From assembly GCA_037127255.1 (NCBI GenBank), contig JBANSL010000002.1, positions 40,216,892 to 40,280,891 of the forward strand: a DNA stretch of 64,000 nucleotides. The letters run 5' to 3'. A program made the translations under genes and the position numbers. Source of the DNA: Persicaria tinctoria (taxonomy: Eukaryota > Streptophyta > Magnoliopsida > Caryophyllales > Polygonaceae). The first letter of the stretch is position 1, and each line of letters opens with the position of its first letter. The notes under the pieces were generated by a model, which saw only the letters and a program-made list of their open reading frames with translations, did not search any database and was not told the origin of the DNA. This document shows positions 1 to 12,099 of the stretch, in pieces.

Positions 1-1589
1 TCCGAAAAATATGAATATAAACCTTTCAATAAATAACCCTAATTGCGTCTATCCTCTTCATAATTAGTGTTTATAAACTTCCGAATAGAAACCTTAATTA
101 CTACCCAAGTTTCACAACATGAGTTCTCTAACCCTTCGATTAAAGATGAAGCATAAGATATAGCGAAATAAAGTACCTTTCTTTCGCGACTCAACAATCC
201 ACCGGCATGGCTATCGTCGGGCACACCCCGACCCTAGAAGAAGGGCGACTACTCCCTCATCGTAGCAAAAGACATGATTGATGTAAAATAAACTTGCATA
301 AAACTAAATCAAAGTCTTTACAATTCCGGTGTGCTAACTCTAGCAAGAACGCCAAAACCATAAAAGCTCTAAAAACCCTAACTCTACTAGATTTGTGTCT
401 TTGTGAGAGATTGAAAGCTATAAATTGAATGAAGGAAAAACCAGCCCCTAGGACTTTATTTATAGGTCTTAATCATTGCTAGCCAAGGATAAAGAATTAT
501 ATCTAAAACCAGAAGATATAAAACTAGTTAAAGAAAGATATAAATCTAATTAGGTAAATAAGATAAATCCTTAGGGTAAAAAAAAAGAGTCCTCAACCCA
601 TAAGGATATAACTAAGTAGATGATAGAAACTTTTGTCTTCGTGCTTAAGTCTTCTCCTCTCGGATTCAGATCGACCCAAACGCGTCTCGACCCAACTATG
701 TCTTCAGTCGACGTCGAGTAGGTCCACTCGATGTCAAGTCATTCACTCGATATCAAGTCTTGTTCAGTAGATATCGAGTCATCTTGTGTTCAGCTGCCAA
801 GTGTGGCTCAGTGTTCATTCAATTCCGGTGTGCTAACTCTAGCAAGAACGCCAAAACCATAAAAGCTCTAAAAACCCTAACTCTACTAGATTTGTGTCTT
901 TGTGAGAGATTGAAAGCTATAAATTGAATGAAGGAAAAACCAGCCCCTAGGACTTTATTTATAGGTCTTAATCATTGCTAGCCAAGGATAAAGAATTATA
1001 TCTAAAACCAGAAGATATAAAACTAGTTAAAGAAAGATATAAATCTAATTAGGTAAATAAGATAAATCCTTAGGGTAAAAAAAAAGAGTCCTCAACCCAT
1101 AAGGATATAACTAAGTAGATGATAGAAACTTTTGTCTTCGTGCTTAAGTCTTCTCCTCTCGGATTCAGATCGACCCAAACGCGTCTCGACCCAACTATGT
1201 CTTTAGTCGACGTCGAGTAGGTCCACTCGATGTCAAGTCATTCACTCGATATCAAGTCTTGTTCAGTAGATATCGAGTCATCTTGTGTTCAGCTGCCAAG
1301 TGTGGCTCAGTGTTCATTCAAGATCGGGTGCTTTTCAGTATACATTGAGTCAAAGCAGTCGATGTCGAGTCCCTTTCTGTAGATATCGAGTCATATTCCA
1401 GTCCTTCTTGGTTTTGCTCCGAATTTGCTCCAAATTCTGCAATATTAAACAGAAACTTGTGTAGACCTCTATTTCTTGCAAATAAGCATAAACTACACAA
1501 ATTCACTATATTCCCAACCCAGAATATATAAAATAATTGAAAAAGGAGCGAAATTAAGCATAAAAAGATGGCATAAAACATAGACATCA
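1..1589 (-). mobile_element. Athila 3' LTR, partial (runs off left edge)
   Basis: Read on the minus strand, the LTR starts at 1589 with TGATGTC, directly after a polypurine tract (positions 1607-1590). It aligns by eye with the 5' LTR at 35447-38701, including the TATA-box region and the TCGA-dyad clusters (about 685-790 and 1180-1400). The TATA box (TATAAAT on the minus strand) is present twice, at 458-464 and 957-963, because of an internal tandem duplication. The distal LTR end lies outside the window, so the element's own TSD cannot be checked. The two LTR copies differ at many positions, so this insertion looks older than NA1 and NA2. Confidence 0.8.
321..1318 (-). repeat. 499-bp direct tandem duplication inside the LTR
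   Basis: Two adjacent copies, 321-819 and 820-1318, are almost identical. The one difference I noticed is C versus T, in the block gtcttcagtcgac / gtctttagtcgac. Each copy holds the LTR TATA box and part of the TCGA-dyad cluster. The 5' LTR has this stretch only once (about 36357-36465 continuing at 38075-38430 around an insertion), so the duplication arose in this copy. Near-identity of the two halves implies it is young. Confidence 0.95.
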
Positions 1590-2880
1590 AATCACCCCAT
1601 ACTTAAGTTTGCTTGTCCCCAAGCAATAACTTGGATGGTCATACAGGAGAAAACTACAAAAACTCTCAACATAGTGAATTCATTCTCATATTACCAAAAA
1701 CACTCAATTGTCATCCTCGAAAAGGTACTAATATCTTCAAATCCATGCTCGTGAATGGAAAGCAACATCTCACACAAAAGGAGGTTATGTAAAAACAATT
1801 TTCCTGCGACAAAGCAACAATAATCAAGATGACTTTATTTCAGCTAAAAAAGGAGTAGATTGGTAAAAGGCTAAAGGTGGGATATATTTGGCGATAATGG
1901 AGTAATTCCAAAACATTCATACCACATTCATTCTTCATAAGATTTCTCACCTTGCTCTCATCGCTTAATGATTTTTTTCACTATAATGCTTTTACCTTTC
2001 TAACCTCAACACTTCCTTATCGCGAGTTGCAAAAATGGGTGTCATGAATGATACTAGATACTTAGTCCTTCGGACTCCTTACTTGTGTGTCTTATCCTGC
2101 GAAACTAACATCTCAACGCAGGCAGGGTCGATCTACATTTATCTCCTGAGGTGACCAGATTTTCTTTTGCTATTTAAATTTTCCACAATATAATTCATCC
2201 TACCAAACTCCAATAATAATAATAATATAATAATAACATAAATAACCGTATAACATCTCCAAAAATGACTTTCATTCTCAACATAATCCTCGGATAGGAA
2301 ATAAGGTAAAGGATGAGCAATATGTAGTATATGTGGAGCAAAAATAATGTAAGGATATGTAAGACTCATATATGGCTTTTGTGATGCAAATAGGTATATG
2401 TATGGCTAGTAATATAAAAATGAGCATTATATGGAAAATACAAAATCCTTCATCCTCTTATTGTGGATAATGTCAAAAGCAACATCAAATTTACCTCGCT
2501 TTTGTGGTTTTCTCAAGAAAAATTTTTTACTTCATTGAGACTTCTCTTTACAAGGCAATATTGTGCAATATCCCTAATGAACCCACTCTTGTATCGTCGA
2601 GCCTTGTCTTAGTTTCATGACTATTTTCTTTGAACATGTTACAAGCTTGAGTGATGCCCTTACAACTCTCATAAAATACATTTGAATATCATAAGATAAA
2701 AGAAAGCAAAAGCAATATCCAAAACATAATAACTTCTAAACTCATACAAGAGTTGCGCCATGTCCTAAAACCATAAAACTTATGCAAAATGAAAATATCC
2801 AAAATACATCAAAAGCATAACCAAGTCATAAATCATAAATAAACCAAGTTTCTCCCACCCCATACTTAAAATAGACAGTA
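1590..2880 (-). mobile_element. Athila 3' internal non-coding tail with two polypurine tracts
   Basis: No coding sequence is supported here. On the minus strand the stretch ends in GACAAGCAAACTTAAGTATG then GGGTG just before the LTR (3' polypurine tract, about 1607-1590). A second tract of the same form lies at about 2868-2853, preceded by a dyad (GACAG..CTGTC, 2874-2891). The same layout occurs in NA1 (17738-19210) and NA2 (29820-31553), and a partial copy lies at 38702-39626. Conserved blocks include a CATTCATGACACCCAT stretch followed by an ACTCGCGA-like sequence. Confidence 0.8.
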
Positions 2881-2889
2881 TCTTCACTG

Positions 2890-4480
2890 TCAAAAAATAA
2901 AACCAATGGGGAAGGGGAACTTACTAAATAAAAGTGCAAAATCTCTAAAGGGGAGGTACCTGGGGCCATCTGCTTGGAGGAGGGTAATGTGGAGGATACC
3001 CATCTTGACCATCAGGAGCTTCTCCTTGGGAAGTGTTGCCAAGATGAAAAGTAGAAGGACCCCCCTGATCATAGAAGGATCCTCCTTAATGTTGGTAGTG
3101 TAGAGGGTATCTCCATCGCTGCTCGAACTGGTCGAAGTGATCCATAAAGCGCGTAGAAACTGAGAAGAACTACTCCTGGAAGGTGCTCATATGTCTCATA
3201 GCTAGAAGCACTTAGCGACGTCCGCTGGCTGCGCAACCTGGTCCTCTCTGATAGCTGCTTGATCTTGTCTGATAGTTGCATGATCAAGCTGCAGACGATC
3301 TAGCCGTGCTACTAAGTCATCAGGATACCCTTCAACGTAGTGAGGTTGCTGAGTGTAGAAGAAGGGCACCTGGTGCTGAGAATGATGAGAGCCTTGCGGC
3401 TGGTAGAGGCTCTAGTGCTGGTAGGAAGAATGATGGGAGCCCTGAGGAAAGTAGGGGCCCTGATGCTGTAAGAAATGGTGCAAGCCCTGAGGCTCATCAC
3501 CATCGTTGTCGTGTTGATGTTGTTGTTGATGCTCCTGTTCAGAGGACTCCTCCTCAGAGAATTCCTTCAAAGAAGACTCCTCCATCGGTGCTGCGTCCCG
3601 CTCGTCGTGATCGTACCAGGGCGCCTTAACCCTAAGGGCAGAATCATCCGCTGGGGAGATACCTGCAGGGTAAGGATGCTCTGTCTAGGTCTGGTACTAG
3701 TTTGGTACATAGTATAGGTACATGTCTTGCCGTCCCCTGCCTGGTCTATGATCCACCCTATACGTAGACTATAAATATCAACATAGAAGCAACCGTAAGC
3801 AGTATACCTCTCTTAAGGGACGTTGAGTCACCTAGCAAGGAAGGCCACCATCCCTCCATTCATAATGGGACCGTTGCGTGTCTGGCGACGAGCAATACAA
3901 TGTTGGAGCGCCCAGGCGTGTGCTAGAGGCAAATGCTCCGACTCAAATAGAATGCATCAGAGGCACTCTATCTCTCTTTGGGTAGGCCGTCGCAGCTCCG
4001 GTCGCGGCCAGATGATGCTCCCCAGGACGCGGATGATAGTTCTGAAGAGAGGGCTCACGATGTCGCGACTGAAAGAGGTGGTGGGGTTGATCACTACTAT
4101 CCCGGTCATATATCGCCGTATGATGTTGGGATCTACGACGTTGAAGGTAGCTGTGGTGTGTGAATCCAAACGCCTGACTCATCTACTGAAGAGTAAGGCG
4201 ACGTACTCGGTTGCTGAGCTGAAATGCGACCATCTCCTCAGATGTTGGACTTGCATGAATATCTAGGGTAGTCAATAACTCCTCCGTGAGGCTGGGGTAG
4301 TGGCTATGCAGCCTATGCATAATCTGCAGGAGACATTTGTCGCCGAGCATGTTGAACGCCTCGACGATGCCACGGTACATCCCGAGTTGCTCCATATTTG
4401 GGCGACAGTACTAGCGAGTTGTATCGGCTCGCTCTGCGAGAGTATTAGCGCGATGGTGAGTAGCTGGATTGGCTATCTCC
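2890..4480 (-). pseudogene. Athila post-integrase ORF (ATHILA ORF-1-like), decayed
   Basis: The minus-strand reading after integrase gives a protein with IVEAFNMLGDKCLLQIMHR and then FQLSNRVRRLTLQ (4395-4183). An in-frame TAG separates this from MSQAFGF. A frame change follows, after which SRDIVSPLFRTIIRVLGSI and a later GPIMNGGMVAFLAR are readable (about 4169-3825). The spacing and character recall the Athila-specific ORF (Pfam ATHILA ORF-1 family); I assign it on this resemblance only. The C-terminal part is rich in Gln, His and Pro (about 3600-3350) and has heptad-like DHATIRQDQAAIREDQ (about 3280-3240). Several stops and frame changes make it non-functional. Its function is unknown in the family. 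Confidence 0.6.
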
Positions 4481-4508
4481 ACTCTGTCCATAATCTGTAT
4501 ACGTTCAC

Positions 4509-4730
4509 TTGACATCGAGTGAAATCAGTCGATGTCGAGCGGTTTCCTTAGCTCTCGTCCTTGGCCTGTGGTGGCTCCCGCAGGAGTCGACATCGAGTGA
4601 AGTTCACTCGACATTGACCAAGGGCACTCGACATTTGCCACTCGATTCCTAGTGTTGCACTGCCTATGTACATTCGGTCGACGTCGATTGGACCTAGTCA
4701 ACGTCAAGTGTTTCTCCAGTGCCCTGTGTC
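4509..4730 (-). repeat. TCGA-dyad cluster downstream of integrase
   Basis: Several copies of the degenerate dyad ACTCGATRTCGAST lie here (for example gacatcgagtg, gtcgatgtcgagcg, gtcgacatcgagtg and cactcgacattgacc). On the minus strand they translate in part as LDVD- and STS-type peptides. They lie between the integrase stop codon and the post-integrase ORF. Equivalent clusters lie at other domain junctions of this element and in the LTRs. Confidence 0.85.
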
Positions 4731-4879
4731 TATCAAAGAACAAAGGAACTCGCATGAAGTAAAAGAGAAATAAAGGAAGAAAATATAAACTAAAGAAAAA
4801 GGGAAATAAAAATAGCGGGTTGCCTCCTGTAAGCACTAGGGTTTAAGTCGCTAGCTCGACCTACTTTCCTTTTTAGGCT

Positions 4880-5181
4880 TTAGTTCAACGCCAGGTTGGC
4901 GCGAATCTCTTCCTCCGCCTCATCCTTGTCATAGTACTTCTTGACACTATTCCCATTTACTTTGAAGGTACTGCCATTGTTGCCAAGTAACTCCACCGCT
5001 CCATGAAAAAAATATGTTGGACCGTGAAGCCTAGAATTGTTTAATAAAAATTTGTCACCTACCTAATATGTCTTGGACACTAGCTTCCTATCATGCCATT
5101 TATTCGTTTGCTCCTTGTAGATTTTGGAATTCTCATATGCCTTTAGCTGCAACTCCTCAAGTTTTTGAAAGTCAATGAAAC
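4880..5181 (-). pseudogene. Athila integrase C-terminal region
   Basis: This is the C-terminal continuation of the integrase interrupted by CACTA-A. On the minus strand it starts at the transposon junction (5181) and reads FIDFQKLEELQLKAYENSK, then a KWHDRKL motif, an in-frame TAG after SKTY, then VGDKFLLNNSRL, GAVELLGNNGSTFKVNG and a stop at 4882-4880. The strand-transfer-associated tail GAVEL...FKVNG is typical of Ty3/gypsy integrases. The upstream part of the same ORF resumes at 22482 beyond CACTA-A, whose 3-bp TSD (AAC) flanks both junctions. Confidence 0.85.
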
Positions 5182-7227
5182 CACTACTAGAAAAATGCAA
5201 TTAGACATCTTTAAAAAAAAAAATTCCGACCACTTTGTGCGTGTAGTAAAAGATCAACTTTTCCACATCGGTTTTAAACAGATGTCTTTTCTTGGTTAAA
5301 ATATCTGTTTTATTTTTAATATAGATATAAATCAACCTCCTAAATTTGTTTTTGACATGTTCACTTGTTGTTAAAGCCTTATTATTTTCCATTTATAAAC
5401 TTTTGAAGATGTCGACACAAAACCTAAATTTTACATTTACATCACTATTTTAAAATAATTAATGTATTAAATCAAAATAGACATCTTTTTTATTATATTG
5501 ATTTTGTGTATATTAATTTCATATATATAATTTGTGATTTTTTATTGTTTTCAAATAATCTATCATATGAAATATGTACATAACTGATATATTAATATAA
5601 TATGGACATCATTTTAGATTTTTATAAAGATGTTGTTGTTAGTAATATATATCAATTAATATTAACATTGTGATGTAAAAATATATGTTACACATTCATT
5701 CGGATTATTTAGACGATGTCTATAATGATACTAGCATCCGTTTTATGTAATGGTTCGATTTCATAGCTATTAAGGCACAACACCCTTTGCTCGATATAAA
5801 ATAAGACTTTGCAAATGATGGGTACTTTAAAGTACCCATTCCAATTGAACATAAACAAAATGGGTACAACAATTCATTTACAAGGTTCAAGCTAATCCTG
5901 ACTTCAGAAGTTGCTCTAAAGGCAAAAACAAAAGCATACAAATTCCAAAGAGGTCTATGTATACAAGAACACAAGAACCAAGAACCAAAAGCTAATTTGA
6001 CAAACAACGAATAATGCAGGGATGAATGGATATGGGATTGAACTCCCTGAATTTCGGCGTCTCTATGGACTCATCGGGTTGTAGTCGAGTCATTGTCCAC
6101 CGTTGATGTCGACCTTCATTTGCAGAGCTTCGTCACTCTTCGGTTGCATATCAAGGCCAAGATGCAACAATCTTCCTCTTTGTCGTTCGTTGCTTCTCCT
6201 TTCGTTCAGACCTTGTGTTTCCATTGCTCTTCTCTGAATCTTGCTCAAATTAAACCGATCAAGTTTGCCTGGTAGAAATACATATGAGTACAAAGTGAAA
6301 TATTCATACATAACCTAGGTAACCAATAAATCAATGATCATGTAATTCTCTTTTTGTTCCCTCTCTATATCATCCATGAGTTGGCTATCAAATTACTTTC
6401 TTTTCTAGTTATACAGGCATATACGTATATCAGTCAAATAAGAGAAACAATGACCAATAAATAAAGAAATAATTCAAGCACTAATACGTAATCTGCTTCA
6501 CCATGAGTTTCTTCAATGAGATGGACTGATACGTAATCTGCTTCTCATCATCATCAAAGCTGAGATTTGAGGCTGCAATTAAAATAAAATTAAAAAAAAC
6601 CTTGTTCAATGACCTGATGTGAGGACACAGGGAACGACCGACATACTACCTCCCACAGAGGAACAATTGACCGCATATTAAACTTCTATATACAAGTTCA
6701 CTATTTTTGCAAACTAAAGGACATAATATTTTTTCAGTTTTCATCAAGATGTACCTCATCGAGATCTTTATCCATAATTTCCAACTCTAAATCATATTAT
6801 TATTAACAATTAAAAAAGTATTGGCAATGACAAAGAAACAAAATTCTAGAGTTTTAAACAAGAAAAGAATTACATGTTCAATTTGGTAAAGGAACATTGT
6901 GTACTAAAATAGGTCATTCAATAAAAAAAATTCAAGGTAAAATCATCCAAATACCAATCCACAAAGCAAAGCGACAATGGAGACTATGAAGAGTAATCCA
7001 GTCACATAATTTTTCCGAATGGCTAAACAAGAATGATAAAATCCAGAGTTCTAGCAGAATAGCAAAATCCATCATTCCTACAACTTGTCACTTAACATTT
7101 AACAATAGAAAGTAGATAATCACACAAAATATGGGTTCATATCAGCAACTCATCAAACTAGCAAGCAATTAGAAGCTTCATAAAACCAAAACTTAACAGG
7201 GATACTAAAGCAAACATAAAAAATTGA

Positions 7228-7490
7228 TAGCATAGACTCACCTTACAATCAACAAATTTCAGAACCTCATCAAGAACACCGTTACACTTATGGTAAACAA
7301 GACTGACAACGGTCTTGAATGCACCATCAGGCCTTGACTGACTCCACGCCCGATTTCAGAGGACCAGTTTCCTCCTTTGCAGAAACATACATATTTGAGA
7401 AGCAGAAATTAGCATTAAGGGCAGCAGAGTGGACATACCCTTGATACTCGAGCCTCTCCCCTTCGTTAGCATCCGTCAACAACAAAAACA
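7228..7490 (-). pseudogene. Captured exon-like segment f in CACTA-A (unidentified gene)
   Basis: On the minus strand this reads EYQGYVHSAALNANFCFSNM and then VSAKEETGPLKSG. After a break it continues RPDGAFKTVVSLVYHKCNGV and then LDEVLKFVDCK, directly before a GTGAGT splice donor (about 7242). The composition looks like protein-coding host sequence rather than transposon. At least one frame disruption is visible between the two parts. I do not recognise the gene. It shares strand and apparent order with the other exon-like segments of CACTA-A. Confidence 0.45.
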
Positions 7491-7814
7491 CACAAAAATA
7501 GAATGAAAATGATTTCAATAACTCGAACGATTTTGTGTATTTTTCCCACGTTAACAATCAAACATATTTGACACTCTTGACACAATTAAAACAAGAGTTC
7601 AATTAAGAGTGAAGAAATTTCCATCACCTAACATTTGGGACTTATTAGAGATCACATGTAGTAGGTCAGATATTGGTCAAACCTCGCAAGTGAGGCTTGC
7701 ATAGATTTCATTACAACAAGGATATTAGGGTTTAGCTTAGTTCAAGTAAAAGAAACCAAGGCAAGATAAGTCTGAATGAAAAACCATAACGGCGTCAAAG
7801 AAACTCACTTGTCA

Positions 7815-7925
7815 ATGGCTATGATCTTTGAGACATAATGCTTTCGTTATTGAACCTAAATAGCAACTTCTTGTTGATGCAAGGATGAGTTCTGGAGACG
7901 ATTCCAGCAACATCGCCTGATTCAA
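7815..7925 (-). pseudogene. Captured exon-like segment e in CACTA-A (unidentified gene)
   Basis: The minus strand reads ESGDVAGIVSRTHPCINKKL and then LFRFNNESIMSQR. A stop or frame change follows just before AIDK and a GTGAGT-type donor near 7813. The family is not recognised. It fits as an internal exon of the same captured gene as segments b to d. Confidence 0.4.
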
Positions 7926-8964
7926 CGTGAACGTAGCAAATAACATGAACATTGAGCATATGAATAATGTATTACCCTTCCCTGCAACATATTCAACAAA
8001 CTATTTTTTGCATAAACAGAAGCAGAAAAAATGATCACTAACAAGAGATGATCAGAGCCCTAGTAACTAAATTCATTTCGACGGTGCTATTACCTTATCA
8101 CTCTTCTCGGTATGACCGGTTGGACTTGTTTTCATGTTTCTAGCACTGATTATACAAATAGTTTACTCAAACATTGCCATTACAGAAATAGAAACAACAC
8201 CATAAGTTACTTAAATCTAAAGGTCAATCGAATTTCTTTTCTAGTAGGTTATATAGTCAAATTTGAAATATTAGTTAATATGCTCATGAATGATGGTCAT
8301 TGTATCTATAAGATGCGGTATCGAAACCTTCTAGAAAGAGAGTTCAGCAAGGGCCAAGGCAATTATGCGTAGTACTACGCATATAAACAACACATATCAG
8401 TATACCATCATGATTCATGAGACCTAACAATACAGAAGATTGAAGTCTCATTGCTTTTGTAAAGGCAGAATGTAAACTAATAGGCCAACTGTTATAGAAA
8501 CCCACTCTAGTCACTTGAATGTTTTCTTCCATTGAGTGGGTACTCCAAGCTCGATGAAAATGGATGCTCAGTCCCTTCGACACACCAACACCCTAGCTAG
8601 TTACAACTACTAAAAGTGTCCCTATCAAACTTTAAAGACCTAACTGACAAAAAGGATAGGAATGAAATGGGAAAATATTAAAGACACGGAATCAAACTTG
8701 GATCTTACAACGCTCTACAAAATTTCTAAATTAAACTTATGTCTGTAGCTGGTTGGATTAAAAATATTGGTTATTTATTCTGTAAGGGAAAGAAGGATCA
8801 AAATTTGATTAAAAAAAGGTTACCAATGTTTATAGGTAAACTAACGTCACTTAACAATGATGTAAATATAAGAATATCATGGAATCAAGGCACAAAAGAT
8901 ATGTATGAAATAGATACCAGGCAACAATAATATAAAATAATTTAAACTAGTAAAAATAGATTAC

Positions 8965-9087
8965 TTGTGAAACGAGCTTTCGTAATTGTCGAACTGCTTG
9001 TGGAGACCTGTCCATGAAGTAAAGGGCGCGTGTTAGCCCAACCCTTATATCCACTCGGTTAAGTTCAAGTTCAGTTAAATTGAGAAC
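8965..9087 (-). pseudogene. Captured exon d in CACTA-A, 41 codons, phase 0
   Basis: A clean exon of 123 bp is bounded by a TGCAG acceptor and a CAA|GTAATC donor on the minus strand. It starts VLNLTELELNRVDIRVGLTR and continues ALYFMDRSPQAVRQLRKLVS to a final Q. There are no stops. The precise exon geometry is strong evidence of a spliced gene rather than random ORF. The protein family is not recognised by eye. It may be a piece of a larger helical-repeat protein, but that is a guess. Confidence 0.55.
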
Positions 9088-9167
9088 CTGCACAATATGT
9101 GTTGGTTAAATAATGTCCCCCATAAACTTCTCAAGCATATCCAGAACTCTATATTAAAATTGAGAAC

Positions 9168-9355
9168 CTGTAGAAGGATAGAGTCGGGTGTCTGTGAAAG
9201 CAAGAGAGTGAGTTCACTTGGATCTGGCCTCCACATCTCTAGAATAGCCTTATGCACCAAAGCTTCCAACTTCCTGTCCTGTGTAGCAGATACTTCATAA
9301 AATTGGACAGTTAATTTGTGGTGGCTAAAAGGATAATCCCCACTAGCTTCAGTTA
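9168..9355 (-). pseudogene. Captured exon c in CACTA-A
   Basis: The minus-strand reading GDYPFSHHKLTVQFYEVSAT, QDRKLEALVHKAILEMWRPD and PSELTLLLSQTPDSILLQ ends at a CAG|GTTCTC donor (9168). The upstream boundary is uncertain because the pyrimidine-rich tract before it offers two possible acceptors. It lies 80 bp upstream (in gene sense) of exon d. The intron between them holds a partial copy of the start of exon d (gttctcaatttt...), a small local duplication. The gene is not identified. Confidence 0.5.
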
Positions 9356-9871
9356 CACCAGCCCATTTGAAAAAAAAAATAAGGCACCAGTTTAACTGTA
9401 TGAACAAGTTGCAAACATGTATGATAATTGACAAGATTGTGAATATCCTCAAAGCCAAAATGATTCAAGACTGATACTCTATGCCGACCACCAAGTCAAG
9501 TGAAAAATGAGCTCAACAGAAAGGATAGAACATCTAATAAGCGAACAAATACATCACAAAAGTATATCAAAGAAAAACATACAAAATTTTTAATATAGAG
9601 TTCTATCTTCGCTCAGAACAAATTTCCAACTCCAAATCTCATCATAGAGAGTAAAGACAACAAATTTTGAGCATTCCCAAGATGAACTTGTTCTATGAGA
9701 ACATTGTTGATTAATTTTATTTGAAGGCTATATTTTTAGATACAAAAATTAATGAATGGATTCACTTGCAAGACTGCGGTGAAAAAAGCTCATTAGTTAC
9801 ACTAAACATAACAGAAGATGTGTTTCCCAAGATGAATTCAATCTTTTAATTGCTTAAGATGTGCAACCTAC

Positions 9872-9931
9872 CTCATATGAAACTTCACATGTAGAAAGAG
9901 GAGATCCAGATGCAATCTCCCACAAGCAAAC
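9872..9931 (-). pseudogene. Captured exon b in CACTA-A, 20 codons, phase 0
   Basis: A 60-bp exon is flanked by TTGCAG and GAG|GTAGGT on the minus strand. It encodes the 20 residues VCLWEIASGSPLSTCEVSYE without a stop. NA1 is inserted 75 bp upstream (in gene sense), which separates it from the first exon at 21839-21966. The family is not recognised. Confidence 0.5.
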
Positions 9932-10010
9932 CTGCAACGCAAATAAATAAAAAGTTTTATGTTCACCTGAAGCCATCAAATGCAAAGAAAAGTACATATT
10001 GGGGACAATG

Positions 10011-11301
10011 TGTTGTGAGCCTAATTTGCCATGTTTTACATTACCTTTTATATCGATTTCTGTATGCATTTCATGCATTTGGGTTAGAATAGTACAGAAT
10101 CTGTGTAGTTTATACCTATTTGCAATATATGGAGGTCTACACAAGTTTTGGTTATATTTCGCAGAAATCGGACGCACTTTGGAGCTTAAAGGAAACTCAT
10201 GGAGAAGCTAAGAATGGTGCAGCTGGAGAAAAGGTCATTTTTCATCATTCTTCGTTCTGAATCAAGCTTTGATGTCTTCATGAGAGTTGTAGCCCTCGGA
10301 AAGAGCTTTCCAACGAATGGTCATATGCGTCAATCCGACAAACGAGGACTCGGGAAAGTGCGTTTCAAGAACAGAGCAAAAAGCTGAAGCCAAGTGTACT
10401 CGATATCGAGTACACCTTACTCGATATCGACCAACTTTGTCGAGCAGACCTGGTCGAGCAGAGCTGATCGATGACACTGAGTCATAGACAACCCGACTCC
10501 CGGAATCCTACTCGATGTCGAAGAGGCCTTGTCGAGATCGAGGAGCCATGTCCGGAGTCGACGAGTTGTGCCAAGTCGAGAAGCCGAAGACGGAGACGCC
10601 GAGCCAACCCTACTCGATCTCGAGGAGGCCTTGTCGAGATCGAGGAGACAGAACCACCAGATCCGAGCCATGTCGAGCAGGGCCACCCGACCAAGCCAGC
10701 CAGACGACGAATCCTACTCGATCTCGAGTACACCCAAGTCGAGATCGACGACGCCCAGGAGCCTTGTCCGAGCTTGTCGAGCAGAGCCACCCGAGGAGCC
10801 CAGCCAGGCCAAGTCGACGACCACCGTACTCGATCTCGAGTAGAGCCTGGTCGAGATCGACTAGACCTCCGAGCCATGTCCGAGCCTTGTCGAGCACTAG
10901 TCACCCGAGAAGCCGAGCCACACCCGTCGACGACAATCCTACTCGATCTCGAGGAGCCCTAGTCGAGATCGACGAGCCCTGTCCGAGAGCGCGTTACGCG
11001 GTTTCGCTGTCCTACTAGGATTGGGAGTCCTTGGATCCAATTCTATCCAATTTGGCCGAGATCTATCAACATCTATGAAGTTCTATCTATGGAGAAGACA
11101 TGGAAGACATCTTACCTAGTTTAGATTTATCTTTTCCTTTTAGATTAAATTCCTTTATTGCATTTATTTATCTTTAAGCTTTTAGTAGATATGGATAGAA
11201 GATTCTATCCTTGATTAGCAAGGATTAGAAGGCTATAAATAAAGCCCTAGGGGGATGATTTTCATTCATTCAAGAAAAGCCGTCTTCGGGCGCAAGGAGG
11301 A

Positions 11302-11369
<68 letters not shown>

Positions 11370-12096
11370 AGGCGAGAGAGGAGGAACGTTTGGAAGGTTT
11401 TGTAAGTTTTAGTTTATTTTATGTTAAAATTAATTTGTTTTATGATGGTTTGTTTCTAATTTCCTTCTTCTAGGGTTGGGGTGATCCCAACATAGATATG
11501 TGTGTTTGATTTATAAATCCATGAATTTATATCTCTTTATCATCGTCTACCTATGTGCTTAATCCTTTGCGAGAGTTGAGGAAATTCCTTATTCATGATA
11601 TTGAAGCGAAAGTGATCTTATTATGAATTGGATCGTAATTAGGGTTTATTTGCGAGAGCCGACTAATCCTAATTAAGAAAAGGCAGAAACAAATTAGGTT
11701 TTTATGCGAGAGCCTCTATCACCTAAATTGTTGGAATTTGCGAAAGTCGATTCTTTGATATAAAGCATGCATCTTTATGTGATTTATGATCTACACATAT
11801 GTTTATTGTTGTGGTGATCCCTAACCTTGGAAGTTTGCATCTTCATTTGTTTTATTTTATTATTTTTATTTGGCACATATTCTACCTGACACCAACCACC
11901 ATTCCCTCTCCATCCATCGACATCGACCCCTCTATTCTTTGTCGACTACAACCTCCCCACCTTTTCCCGCTATCCCTGAACCCAAAACACACTAAACCTA
12001 GAACCGCTGACTTCTCTCCTGAGGACGAACCTGACTCCACTATCCTATAGCGGGGTCTTGACTACAAATTTATTTGGTCGAGAAACCCTCTCGTCA
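10011..12096 (+). repeat. NA1 5' LTR
   Basis: This LTR is 2086 bp, TG...CA. In order it holds a block shared with other LTR families (10271-10370), a dense TCGA-dyad cluster (10388-10990), a TATA box (TATAAAT, 11234-11240) and an (AG)n microsatellite (11308-11368). Against the 3' LTR I count only a few tens of differences by eye, plus length variation of the AG run. Long open frames inside the dyad cluster are by-products of the repeat and are not called as genes. Confidence 0.95.
10388..10990 (+). repeat. TCGA-dyad cluster of NA1 5' LTR
   Basis: This is a dense array of degenerate dyads such as tactcgatatcgagta, tactcgatctcgagta and gtcgagatcga, spaced unevenly over 600 bp. The spacer is GC-richer than the rest of the LTR (gccgag, ccgacc and similar). 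The same cluster lies in the 3' LTR at 19588-20190. It sits between the shared block and the TATA box, where LTR enhancers often lie. Confidence 0.9.
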
Positions 12097-12099
12097 AAT

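Noticed and set aside
3276..3629. Plus-strand open frame of 117 codons, Arg/Pro-rich
   Set aside because: Shadow of the Gln/His-rich end of the Athila post-integrase ORF on the minus strand.
10388..10990. Regular-looking repeat array, CRISPR-like at first sight
   Set aside because: Spacing and unit sequence vary, units are degenerate palindromes, and the context is a plant LTR.
10471..11018. Several long overlapping open frames on both strands (up to 190 codons) rich in Ser-Arg, also at 19637-20218, 27278-27655 and 32096-32473
   Set aside because: They are by-products of the TCGA-dyad array, which lacks stop codons in several frames. They lie in LTR upstream regions, differ in frame between copies and show no start context or conservation as protein.
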